Shown piece by piece: positions 1 to 8,786 of a stretch of DNA of 32,547 nucleotides (positions are counted from its first letter, which is position 1; each line of letters starts with the position of its first letter). Source of the stretch: Candidatus Heimdallarchaeota archaeon (GTDB lineage: Archaea; Asgardarchaeota; Heimdallarchaeia; Heimdallarchaeales; Heimdallarchaeaceae); NCBI GenBank assembly GCA_016839875.1, contig JAEOTK010000418.1:1-32547 (forward strand), in the 5' to 3' direction. The position numbers were made by a program, and so were the translations under genes. The notes under the pieces are model-generated. The model was given only the letters and a program-made list of their open reading frames with translations, did no database searches and had not been told where the DNA came from.

Positions 1-24
1 CAAAGAGCTCATATTTGAAAGATT

Positions 25-621
25 ATGGATAGAGATTCTATAAATAAAGAAGGCTATGATAAAATCGCAGAAATTTACAATAAAGAAAGGCACATTTTCA
101 AGAATGAGAAAGAGCTTGCATATTTTGTAGAACTTCTACCTGATGAAGCTAAAGTTTTAGATGTAGGTTGCGGAGCAGGATTTGCATCAATGTATTTAGC
201 TGAAAAGGGATTCAGTGTTGTAGGCATAGATATCTCATCTGAAATGATTCGACTAGCAAGAGAGTTAATTCCTGATGTAAATTTCATGGAAATGGATATG
301 ACAAAAATCACATTTTCTGATGAATCTTTTGATGGCATAGTTTCTCTCTATGCGATTTTTCACATATCAAAAGAAAAGCACGGTTCTCTTTTTCAAAAAT
401 TCTATGATTTAATCAAACCTGGAGGAATTTTGTTCTTTTCAATTGGTTCTGATGAATGGGAAAGTACTGAAGAATATTATGGTGCAAAAATCTTCTGGAG
501 TAATTATAGTGGTGAAAAAACTCTTTCATTAGTCAAACAAGCTGGTTTCGAGATAATTTTTGATGAAATTCTTGAAAGAGGAGGAGAAAAACACTACTGG
601 ATTTTTGCTAAAAAAAAATGA
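25..621 (+). CDS. Class I SAM-dependent methyltransferase
   Basis: This 198-residue protein has the Rossmann-fold methyltransferase layout. Motif I (VLDVGCGAG) is at residues 44-52 and the acidic residue that binds the SAM ribose is in GIDIS near D69. FDGIVSLYAIFHI at about 102-114 is the motif IV region, and LIKPGGILFFSIG at about 129-141 is the post-motif loop and strand. It most resembles the UbiE/Methyltransf_11/25 type of small-molecule methylase, but nothing in the sequence fixes the substrate. The ATG at 25 is the first in frame and no clear Shine-Dalgarno precedes it. The gene ends 61 bases before uvrA, which has its own TATA-like box, so the two are probably separate units. The family call is firm; the substrate is unknown. 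Confidence 0.9.
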   Translation: MDRDSINKEGYDKIAEIYNKERHIFKNEKELAYFVELLPDEAKVLDVGCGAGFASMYLAEKGFSVVGIDISSEMIRLARELIPDVNFMEMDMTKITFSDESFDGIVSLYAIFHISKEKHGSLFQKFYDLIKPGGILFFSIGSDEWESTEEYYGAKIFWSNYSGEKTLSLVKQAGFEIIFDEILERGGEKHYWIFAKKK

Positions 622-632
622 AAAATCCTCGT

Positions 633-641
633 CTTTATATA
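633..641 (+). promoter_or_regulatory. TATA-like box upstream of the double uvrA
   Basis: CTTTATATA lies about 45 bases before the GTG start of uvrA. An archaeal transcript would begin roughly 25 bases downstream, leaving a short leader of about 20 bases. The only purine-rich element in that leader is a weak AGG. This is a pattern match only. Confidence 0.4.
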
Positions 642-681
642 CAGATATCTAGAGCACTAAGTAGGACTTCTTAGTCGCTCT

Positions 682-3600
682 GTGGTGGACGAATTGGCGA
701 AGAACTCAATTGAAGTTATAGGTGCTCAAGAGAATAATCTCAAGAATATATCTGTTGAATTACCTCATGACAAATTTGTAGTAATCTCTGGGATCAGTGG
801 ATCAGGGAAGAGTTCTTTGGCTTACAATACTATTTTCATGGAAGCCCAGCGTAGGTATATGGAAACGCTTTCAGCATATGCCAGACAATTCATTGGAAAT
901 TTTGATCGACCAGATGTGGAACATATTGAAGGATTACGACCAACCATTTCGATTGATCAAAAAACCATTTCTAGAAATCCAAGGAGTACTGTAGGAACTT
1001 TAACAGAAATTTATGATTATATGAGGGTTCTTTTTGCTCGTGTTGGAATACCTCATTGTCCAGATTGTAAAGTAGTAATTGAAGCTCAGCCATCAGAACA
1101 GATTATCGACCAATTATTTGCTTCTTTTGAAAGTGAAAAGATCAAAATTGCAGCTCCTGTTTTTGAGAAAAGAAAGGGAGAGTATCGAAAAGAGTTAGCA
1201 GAATGGAAGGAAGAAGGATACAATCGTTTAATCATAGATGGAGAAGAAGTTAACCTTGATGATGAAGAAGTTTCATTAGAACGATATGTTGCTCATGATA
1301 TTGACATCATAGTTGACAGAAATATTTGTGAAAGAAAGAATGAACCAATCATCCGAGACAGTGTGAATCTATGCATTGAGTTAGCTAATGGTAAGGTTAA
1401 AATCATAGGTGAAAAGAAGGAAAGAATCTTCTCAACAAAACTCGTTTGTCCTGAATGTGGTTTGTCAGTCAATGAATTCAATCCACGAGATTTCTCCCAC
1501 AACACTGCTGTTGGTGCATGTAAGAGATGTAAAGGATTGGGGAAGACACCTAGAATAGTACCTGAAAAGTTTCTGAACAAAGAGCTATCAGTAGCAGAAG
1601 GAGCGATTGCAACTACTACATCTAGTAAAAAGTATATCACTTATGCTGGAATAGGGATGAAAGGAATAGGTACAATCGCTGAACAAAATGGATTTGATAT
1701 CAATACACCAATAAAGGATTTAACAGATGAACAAGTTGATATTCTGTTGTATGGTTCAGGGAGAAATGAGTATAAACTGAAATGGGAATGGGGAGATGAT
1801 GATACTACATGGAAAGGGAAAGGAGAGTATATCACGAAATGGAGAGGGTTAATTCCTCAGGTAATGGATGGTTATTACAGAGTTAAATCCAAGGCGAGAA
1901 AGGAACAACTCGAGAAATTTATGGATCTCTTTGCATGTCCAGATTGTAAAGGTTCAAGATTGAAATCAGAGAGCCTCGCAGTTCTATTCAAAGGGAAGAA
2001 CATCTCAGAAATCAATCAAGGCTCTATTGACAAAAGCTTAGAGTTTTTTGAAAGAGTTAAGTTAACTGAAGAAGAGGAGAAAATCGCAGGTCCTCTGATA
2101 AAGGAAATCAAACACAGATTGTCCTTCATGATGGAGGTTGGATTGCACTATATTACTCTGGATCGTGCAGCTAGTGAATTAAGTGGAGGAGAAGCTCAAA
2201 GAACCAGATTGGCAACTCAAATAGGATCAAAACTTCAAGGAGTAAACTATGTTCTAGATGAACCTAGTATAGGTCTAGCAAACAGAGATAATGAGAAACT
2301 TCTGAATTCTCTTAAAACGTTGAGAGACGGAGGAAATACTGTAATTGTTGTAGAACATGATGAAGATACTCTAAGGAATGCTGATGTTTTATTAGATTTA
2401 GGACCAAGAGCAGGAGATGAAGGGGGAGAAGTACTCTTCTCAAAAAACCCAAACAAGATAACAAAAATAGACTCAAGAAAATCGATAACCGCTCGATATC
2501 TTCTTGGGATAGATTCAATAGAGATTCCTGAAGAACGGAGAACTAGTGATAGTTTTCTTACAATAAAAGGTGCAGAACATAATAATCTAAAACAAATTGA
2601 TGTTAATTTTCCACTTGGAAGTTTCATATGTGTGACTGGTGTTAGTGGTTCAGGAAAAAGTTCTCTAATTACTGATACCCTCTATCCAATTTTAGTAAAT
2701 GGTTTACACAATGGAACACAGAAAGTTGGTAAGTATAAATCACTAGAGGGATTGGAAAATATAGACAAAGCAGTTGTTATAAATCAATCACCAATTGGCA
2801 GAACTACAAGATCAAATCCTGCTACATACACTAAGGTGCTGGATCACATTAGAGATCTATTTGCACGAATGACAACTGCAAAGATAAGAGGATACACAAA
2901 AACAAGATTTACATTTAACACAAAAGAGGGAAGATGTGAAGCATGCAAAGGTCATGGCTACAATAGAATAGAAATGTCACTTCTACCCAATGTAGATGTA
3001 GAGTGCGAGATCTGTAAGGGAAGAAGATATGATGATGAGACACTCAAAATCAAATTCATGGGACATTCTATTGCAGAAATTCTAGATATGACAGTAGATA
3101 AAGCAATGAATGTCTTTGAGAATCAACCTAAGATAAATAGGATTTTACAAACATTGGTTGATGTTGGTTTAGATTACATCAAACTAGGACAACCATCTAC
3201 TACTATTTCAGGTGGTGAAGCTCAAAGAATCAAATTGTCAAGAGAATTATCTAAGAGAGCAACTGGTAAGACTCTTTACATTCTTGATGAACCAACAACA
3301 GGATTATCATTTGAGGATATCAAGAAGTTACTTGCAGTTCTTCAAAAGTTAGTAGACAAAGGGAATACTATAATCATAATTGAGCACAATCTTGATGTCA
3401 TCAAAACTGCTGATTGGATAATAGATCTAGGACCTCATGGTGGAGAGGAATTAGGAGGATATCTTGTTGCAGAAGGTACTCCAGAGGAAATCGTTGAAGT
3501 CAAAGATTCCTTTACTGGGGAAGCTCTAAAGAAAGTATTCATGGAGGACTATGAAGCAGAATATGGATTGACTTCTTCTCTGGAAGATCTCGATTTAGAC

Positions 3601-6441
3601 CCTTCAAATTACCTGTATGTAAGAGGTGCATCAAAGAACAATTTGAAGAGTTTGGATCTTGATATACCGAAAGAAAAACTAGTAGTTGTAACAGGTCCTA
3701 GTGGATCAGGAAAAAGTTCTCTTGCTATTGATACACTTTTCGCTGAGGGGCAGAGAAGATTTATAGAATCGTTAAGTAGTTATGCAAGACAATTTCTCAT
3801 AAAAGCTGAAAGAGCAGATGTAGATGATATTATTGGTTTAACTCCATCAATTGCAATTGATCAACATTCAATTTCAAAGAATCCAAGAAGTACTGTAGCT
3901 ACAACGACAGAAATGTATGATTACCTGAGACTCCTGTTTGCAAAGATTGGGATACCACATTGTCCAGATTGTGGAATTGTGCTTAAAGCAAGAACTATTG
4001 ACGAGGTTTCAAAACTCATAGAGAAAGATCATAAGAACGAACGAATTACAATAGCATCTTCGCTGTCCAATGGTGAAGAAGTCAATGTTCAAAAGACTTG
4101 TGAGGAATTAAAGAAACAAGGGTTTGCCCGAGTTTTCATCAACAATAAAGAATATCATCTTGATGATAAAATAGGTGTAAAGAAATCTAAAACGCTCTCT
4201 GTAGTTATAGATAGAATAGAACTAATAAAGGAAAATTCCTCAAGATTAACAGAAGCGGTTGAAAAAGCAGTAAATATAGGTAAAGGAAGAGTCCAAATTG
4301 TCAATAACGAAACAAAAGGAACTTACTCTATATATGCAGAATGTATAGATCATGATTTTGAGGCTCCAGAGGACATGCATCCAAGATTGTTCAGTTTCAA
4401 TCATTATTCAGGATCATGTTCATCATGTACAGGTCTTGGATTCATCAGAAAACTAGATGTTAGAAAAATAGTTACAAATTGGGAAAAATCGATAATAGAA
4501 GGAGCAATAGGTCCTTACTCTGTCCAAAGAATGACTAATCCTCGGTCATGGAGAAGGTCGATGTTAGAATCGATTGGGAATCATTATGATTTTACTGTGG
4601 AGACTCCTATGAAAGATTTAACACCTCAGCAGCTTGATGCTTTATTCTATGGTTCTAAAGGAGAAATTGTTAAGCTTAAAATACAAAGAGAAGGGGAAAG
4701 ATCTTCAGCAGTATTTGAAAAGAGAGCTGAATGGGAAGGACTTATTCCTAGATGGGAAAAATGGTTAGAAGAACCTTCTGAATCAAGATATAGTACAGAA
4801 TACAAAGAGAGATACAACAAGTATTTCACAGAGTATCATTGCCCTGATTGTAGTGGTAAGAAACTTAAGCCAGAAGTACTATCAATTACTGTTGGAGATA
4901 AATCAATATATGATCTGACAACTTTCGATGTTGATGATTTTCTTGTATTTCTAGAAACACTACAACTGGACAAAAGAAGAGAGCAAATTGCTGATAGAAT
5001 ATTAGCAGAACTCAAGAAAAGAGCTCAGTATCTCTATGATGTTGGATTGAGTTATCTTACACTTAACAGGAGATCAAGTACTTTATCAAACGGTGAGGCT
5101 CAAAGGATAAGATTAGCATCACAAATAGGTAGCGGACTCGTGGGAGTAACTTACGTATTAGATGAACCTACAATAGGATTACACCCAAGAGATATCAACA
5201 AACTTCTGACAACTCTCAAAAGACTCAGAGATAATGGCAATCATGTGATTGTTGTAGAACATGACGATATGATAATCCAAGAATCAGATTGGATGATAGA
5301 ATTAGGTCCTCTTGGGGGAGATTCTGGAGGAGAGATAATTGCAGATGGTCCTACAACTGAGATAATTGAAACCAAGGATACACTTACATCAAGATATCTA
5401 TCTGGAAAACACAAGATACTTACACCAAATGAAAGAAGGAAAACAGAATCTCACATTAAGATAACTGGAGCAGCTGCAAACAATCTCAAAAATATAGATG
5501 TTTCTTTTGGAAAGGGAACCATAACTGCGGTTACAGGTGTGAGTGGTGCTGGAAAGTCCACATTAGTTATAGAGATTTTACAAAAAGCATTAGAGAAGGA
5601 AATACAAGGAAAGAAGATTGCAGTTGGAAAACACAAGAAAATCTCAGGTTTTGATGGAATTGAGAAAGTTGTTGTAGTAGATCAATCTTCACTGAGTAAA
5701 TCAAGGCGTTCCAATCCAGCAACCTATCTTGGAGTTTATGATAATATACGTCAATTCTACTCACTGCTACCAGATGCCAAAGCTAGAGGATTTACTCCAG
5801 GTCATTTCAGTTTCAACACATCGAAGGGACAATGTAGAGAATGTAGAGGATTAGGAGAAAGAAGAGTACATCTTCTTTTCTTATCTGATGTATGGTTAAC
5901 TTGTCCATCATGCAGAGGAAAGAAATACAAAAAAGAAATTCTTACAGTTAGATACAAGCGAAAAACAATCGCAGATATTTTGGAGATGACCATTACTGAA
6001 GCTAGCGAGTTATTCAAAGATTTAGAGAAAATACATCAACCGCTGAAACTAGCTCATGAAGTGGGATTAGGATATCTAAAGATGGGACAACCTACTACAA
6101 TGATATCTGGGGGAGAAGCTGAGAGATTGAAGATATCAAGAGAATTAGCAAAGAAAGCGAATAGTAAGAATATCTATATGTTGGATGAACCTTCTCAAGG
6201 ACTTCATTTCTATGATATAGAGAAACTAATCATCATACTTCAAAAACTAGCATATGAGGGAGAAACAATTGTGTTCATTGATCATAATATGGATCTAGTG
6301 AAAATAGCAGATAGGATAATTGATTTGGGACCAGAAGGAGGTAGTAAACAGGGCGGGTATCTAGTTGCTGATGGGACACCTGAAGAGATAATTGAGATGC
6401 AAAAAGGATATACATGGGAATACCTGAAAGAACGTATCTGA
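682..6441 (+). CDS. uvrA: Tandem double UvrA (two UvrA copies in one polypeptide), excinuclease ATPase
   Basis: UvrA is the damage-sensing ATPase of UvrABC nucleotide excision repair. It normally has about 940 residues and acts as a dimer; this protein has 1,919. Copy 1 (about 1-970) has P-loops at 37-45 and 653-661, the CxxC/CxxC zinc module at 256-259 and 280-283, LSGGE at 500-504, Walker B D526/E527, the second zinc module at 752-755 and 775-778, ISGGE at 842-846 and Walker B D869/E870. Copy 2 (about 978-1919) repeats the order: P-loops at 1005-1013 and 1619-1627, Walker B D1494/E1495 and D1835/E1836, zinc cysteines at 1718-1721 and 1741-1744, ISGGE at 1808-1812. Copy 2 is altered in two places: its first zinc pair is CxxH (C1221, H1224, then C1246/C1249) and its first signature is LSNGE (1468-1472). 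There is no stop or frameshift at the junction. The start is GTG at 682 or 685. No uvrB or uvrC lies nearby. From memory, chlamydial UvrA is also double length. Confidence 0.93.
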   Translation: MVDELAKNSIEVIGAQENNLKNISVELPHDKFVVISGISGSGKSSLAYNTIFMEAQRRYMETLSAYARQFIGNFDRPDVEHIEGLRPTISIDQKTISRNPRSTVGTLTEIYDYMRVLFARVGIPHCPDCKVVIEAQPSEQIIDQLFASFESEKIKIAAPVFEKRKGEYRKELAEWKEEGYNRLIIDGEEVNLDDEEVSLERYVAHDIDIIVDRNICERKNEPIIRDSVNLCIELANGKVKIIGEKKERIFSTKLVCPECGLSVNEFNPRDFSHNTAVGACKRCKGLGKTPRIVPEKFLNKELSVAEGAIATTTSSKKYITYAGIGMKGIGTIAEQNGFDINTPIKDLTDEQVDILLYGSGRNEYKLKWEWGDDDTTWKGKGEYITKWRGLIPQVMDGYYRVKSKARKEQLEKFMDLFACPDCKGSRLKSESLAVLFKGKNISEINQGSIDKSLEFFERVKLTEEEEKIAGPLIKEIKHRLSFMMEVGLHYITLDRAASELSGGEAQRTRLATQIGSKLQGVNYVLDEPSIGLANRDNEKLLNSLKTLRDGGNTVIVVEHDEDTLRNADVLLDLGPRAGDEGGEVLFSKNPNKITKIDSRKSITARYLLGIDSIEIPEERRTSDSFLTIKGAEHNNLKQIDVNFPLGSFICVTGVSGSGKSSLITDTLYPILVNGLHNGTQKVGKYKSLEGLENIDKAVVINQSPIGRTTRSNPATYTKVLDHIRDLFARMTTAKIRGYTKTRFTFNTKEGRCEACKGHGYNRIEMSLLPNVDVECEICKGRRYDDETLKIKFMGHSIAEILDMTVDKAMNVFENQPKINRILQTLVDVGLDYIKLGQPSTTISGGEAQRIKLSRELSKRATGKTLYILDEPTTGLSFEDIKKLLAVLQKLVDKGNTIIIIEHNLDVIKTADWIIDLGPHGGEELGGYLVAEGTPEEIVEVKDSFTGEALKKVFMEDYEAEYGLTSSLEDLDLDPSNYLYVRGASKNNLKSLDLDIPKEKLVVVTGPSGSGKSSLAIDTLFAEGQRRFIESLSSYARQFLIKAERADVDDIIGLTPSIAIDQHSISKNPRSTVATTTEMYDYLRLLFAKIGIPHCPDCGIVLKARTIDEVSKLIEKDHKNERITIASSLSNGEEVNVQKTCEELKKQGFARVFINNKEYHLDDKIGVKKSKTLSVVIDRIELIKENSSRLTEAVEKAVNIGKGRVQIVNNETKGTYSIYAECIDHDFEAPEDMHPRLFSFNHYSGSCSSCTGLGFIRKLDVRKIVTNWEKSIIEGAIGPYSVQRMTNPRSWRRSMLESIGNHYDFTVETPMKDLTPQQLDALFYGSKGEIVKLKIQREGERSSAVFEKRAEWEGLIPRWEKWLEEPSESRYSTEYKERYNKYFTEYHCPDCSGKKLKPEVLSITVGDKSIYDLTTFDVDDFLVFLETLQLDKRREQIADRILAELKKRAQYLYDVGLSYLTLNRRSSTLSNGEAQRIRLASQIGSGLVGVTYVLDEPTIGLHPRDINKLLTTLKRLRDNGNHVIVVEHDDMIIQESDWMIELGPLGGDSGGEIIADGPTTEIIETKDTLTSRYLSGKHKILTPNERRKTESHIKITGAAANNLKNIDVSFGKGTITAVTGVSGAGKSTLVIEILQKALEKEIQGKKIAVGKHKKISGFDGIEKVVVVDQSSLSKSRRSNPATYLGVYDNIRQFYSLLPDAKARGFTPGHFSFNTSKGQCRECRGLGERRVHLLFLSDVWLTCPSCRGKKYKKEILTVRYKRKTIADILEMTITEASELFKDLEKIHQPLKLAHEVGLGYLKMGQPTTMISGGEAERLKISRELAKKANSKNIYMLDEPSQGLHFYDIEKLIIILQKLAYEGETIVFIDHNMDLVKIADRIIDLGPEGGSKQGGYLVADGTPEEIIEMQKGYTWEYLKERI

Positions 6442-6462
6442 AAGGAACCTATCTGCCACAAA

Positions 6463-6474
6463 CTATTTATTTAA
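6463..6474 (+). promoter_or_regulatory. TATA-like box for kynureninase
   Basis: CTATTTATTTAA is centred about 31 bases before the ATG at 6500. That spacing fits a leaderless or nearly leaderless archaeal transcript, and there is no Shine-Dalgarno before the ATG. The call rests on sequence and spacing only. Confidence 0.45.
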
Positions 6475-6499
6475 TTCTTCTTCGATTCTACTGAATAGA

Positions 6500-7747
6500 A
6501 TGGAATACAATTTCAAAGCTGAAAATGAACATGCTGCTTTACTTGATATAGCAGACTCTCTCTCTCAATTTAGAGAGCGTTTTTACATACCAGAGGGATC
6601 AATATATGTAAATAGTAATTCTCTTGGTTTGCTACCAAAAGAGGGAGAAAAAACGTTGATGAAAGTTTTAGATGATTGGAAAAATCTTGCAGTGAAGGGA
6701 TGGATTCACTCTGATAAACCTTGGTTCTTTTTTGCTGAAGAATTAGGAGCCCAAGCTTCTAAATTGGTTGGAGCTGAACCTAATGAAGTAATTGCAACGG
6801 GTACAACAACAATCAATATTCATTCTCTTGTGAGTACATTTTATGAACCTAAAGGTAAGAAAACAAAAATCTTAGCTGATGAACTAAATTTTCCTACTGA
6901 TATCTATGCTCTTCAGAGTCAAGTGAAGTTAAAGGGATATGATCCTGATGAACATCTTGTTCTAGTTCGAAGTGATGATGGGAGATTTTTGGATGAAGAA
7001 AAGATTATCAGTATGATGACTGAGGAAATAGCACTCATTTTACTTCCATCTGTTCTTTTCAGAAGTAGTCAATTGCTTGACATGGAATATATAACTAAAG
7101 AAGCACACAAACGAGATATAATTATTGGCTGGGATTGTAGTCATTCTGTAGGTGTTGTACCTCACAAATTTAATGAATGGGGAGTAGATTTTGCGGTCTG
7201 GTGTAGCTACAAATATATGAATGCTGGTCCGGGAGCTAGTGCTTTCATCTATATTAACAAGAAACACTTCGGTAAGGAATCAGCTCTAACAGGTTGGTTT
7301 GGTTATATCAAAGAAAAGCAATTTGAAATGAACCTTCATTTCGAACAGGCAAATAGTGCAGGAGGATGGCAAATATCATCTCCATCAATTCTTGGTTCTG
7401 CTGCACTTGAGGGAGCACTTAATCTAACTCTAGAAGCAAGTATTGATGAAATTAGAAAGAAGTCATTGAAAATGACTGCTTATCTTATCTATCTAGTAGA
7501 TGAGTTGCTTTCAGAAGAACCATTTAATTTCTCAATTGGAACACCTAGGGAATCGGAAAGAAGAGGAGGTCATGTTGCTTTGGAACACAAAGAAGCAATA
7601 GAAGTAAGTGAACAATTAATGAAACATAATGTAATTCATGATTTCAGACCTCCAAACATAATTCGAATCACTCCCTGTGCCCTAAACAACACTTATGAAG
7701 AGATATGGAAAATCGTTTCTATTCTTCGTGAAATGTTTGAGAAGTAG
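6500..7747 (+). CDS. kynU: Kynureninase (PLP-dependent L-kynurenine hydrolase)
   Basis: Kynureninase cleaves L-kynurenine or 3-hydroxykynurenine to anthranilate or 3-hydroxyanthranilate plus alanine. It works in tryptophan breakdown and in the aerobic route to NAD. The 415-residue length is normal for the family. Diagnostic blocks are NSLGLLP (40-46), WDCSHSVG (211-218, with D212 for the PLP pyridine nitrogen), CSYKYMNAGPGA (235-246, with K238 as the PLP lysine), GWFG (265-268), RGGHV (355-359) and DFRPPNIIRI (381-390). These fit kynureninase better than cysteine desulfurases of the same fold. The usual GNSLG has become SNSLG. The gene has its own TATA-like box 58 bases after uvrA. No other kynurenine-pathway gene is visible, so the pathway is inferred from this enzyme alone. 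Confidence 0.93.
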   Translation: MEYNFKAENEHAALLDIADSLSQFRERFYIPEGSIYVNSNSLGLLPKEGEKTLMKVLDDWKNLAVKGWIHSDKPWFFFAEELGAQASKLVGAEPNEVIATGTTTINIHSLVSTFYEPKGKKTKILADELNFPTDIYALQSQVKLKGYDPDEHLVLVRSDDGRFLDEEKIISMMTEEIALILLPSVLFRSSQLLDMEYITKEAHKRDIIIGWDCSHSVGVVPHKFNEWGVDFAVWCSYKYMNAGPGASAFIYINKKHFGKESALTGWFGYIKEKQFEMNLHFEQANSAGGWQISSPSILGSAALEGALNLTLEASIDEIRKKSLKMTAYLIYLVDELLSEEPFNFSIGTPRESERRGGHVALEHKEAIEVSEQLMKHNVIHDFRPPNIIRITPCALNNTYEEIWKIVSILREMFEK

Positions 7748-7805
7748 TTTCAATTTTTGTAAAATTTTAAAAGTGAGAAATAAACTGGATGGTAGAGGAT
7801 AGTCT

Positions 7806-8786
7806 ATGATAGCAGTTGAAACAAAACAACTAACCAAAGATTATGAAACAAAAGATACATTTCTAAGAGCTGTAAATAACTTAGATTTATCAATTAAAGA
7901 ATCAGAAATTTACAGTCTACTTGGTCCAAATGGTGCAGGAAAAACAACAACCGTTAGGATGTTGGCAGGTATTTTACGCCCAACCTTAGGAGGAGCCATT
8001 GTTCATGGTTTTGATATTCTGAAAGATGCTCAAGATTTAAGAGCTAATGTAGGTTTATTAACTGAAACTCCTGCTTTGTACGAAAGGTTGACAGTTAGAC
8101 AAAATCTCGAGTTTATCGCAAAACTATATGATGTTCCAAAAGAGGACATAAAGAATAGAGTAGAAGATATTGTAGATCTATTTGATATTGTGGAAAAAAT
8201 CGACCTTCCAGCTGGTTCTCTAAGCAAAGGAATGAAACAAAAATTAGCTATTGCTAGAGCTATAATTCACAATCCTCCAGTAATTTTTCTAGATGAACCT
8301 ACTGCATCTCTTGCACCTGAATCAGCCAAAATTGTCAGAGATCAAATTATCAAATTATCAAAGAAAGAACAAAGAACCTTCTTTATTTGCACTCATAATC
8401 TATTTGAAGCTGAGAGACTTTCTACAAGAGTAGGAATTATTAACCATGGTTATTTAATTGCACAAGGATCTCCAGAAGTACTCCGAGAAATGAAAAAGGA
8501 TGAAACGGTAACTATTCTAAGATTTGCTAAATGGGTACCGGAAATAGAATCGCAAATCAAGAATTTCAATGCTGAAATCATTGAGAGTAATCCAGCTCTC
8601 AAGTCAGTTTCACTAGCTATTCATGACATAGAAAATGAGACTCCAAAGATAATTGAAGCACTGGTCAAATCGAATCATCAATTGGTTGAAGCTAAGCATG
8701 AATTTCCAACACTTGAAAGGATTTATCTTGAACTTGTAGAAACGGAAAGCATTCCGAGATTTGAAGAAGAGGAGGAAAAAGCATGA
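7806..8786 (+). CDS. ABC-2 type exporter, ATP-binding subunit
   Basis: This cytoplasmic ATPase powers the membrane partner encoded next. It has Walker A GPNGAGKT (40-47), the signature LSKGM (139-143), Walker B VIFLDEP (159-165) and the switch histidine in THN (H197). The Q-loop position reads LTETP rather than having a glutamine, a variant I associate with the drug/Na+ exporter (CcmA/NatA-like) group. About 100 residues after the ATPase core form the C-terminal extension typical of ABC-2 ATPases, ending in a run of glutamates. A Shine-Dalgarno (AGAGGA, 7794-7799) lies six bases before the ATG. The last four bases overlap the permease start (ATGA), so the two are almost certainly co-translated. 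The substrate cannot be read from the sequence. Confidence 0.92.
   Translation: MIAVETKQLTKDYETKDTFLRAVNNLDLSIKESEIYSLLGPNGAGKTTTVRMLAGILRPTLGGAIVHGFDILKDAQDLRANVGLLTETPALYERLTVRQNLEFIAKLYDVPKEDIKNRVEDIVDLFDIVEKIDLPAGSLSKGMKQKLAIARAIIHNPPVIFLDEPTASLAPESAKIVRDQIIKLSKKEQRTFFICTHNLFEAERLSTRVGIINHGYLIAQGSPEVLREMKKDETVTILRFAKWVPEIESQIKNFNAEIIESNPALKSVSLAIHDIENETPKIIEALVKSNHQLVEAKHEFPTLERIYLELVETESIPRFEEEEEKA

Noticed and set aside
2247..2627. 126-codon minus-strand frame inside uvrA
   Set aside because: It is antisense to intact UvrA motifs (Walker B and second P-loop), and its translation has no recognisable features.
3500..3650. The double UvrA as two genes wrongly merged
   Set aside because: The frame is continuous, with a plausible linker (an acidic stretch around residues 955-975), no stop and no ribosome-binding site or promoter at the junction. 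A sequencing error cannot be excluded without reads, but nothing in the sequence suggests one.
6500..7747. Cysteine desulfurase (same PLP fold)
   Set aside because: The NSLGLLP, CSYKYMNAGPGA, RGGHV and DFRPP blocks are specific to kynureninase.
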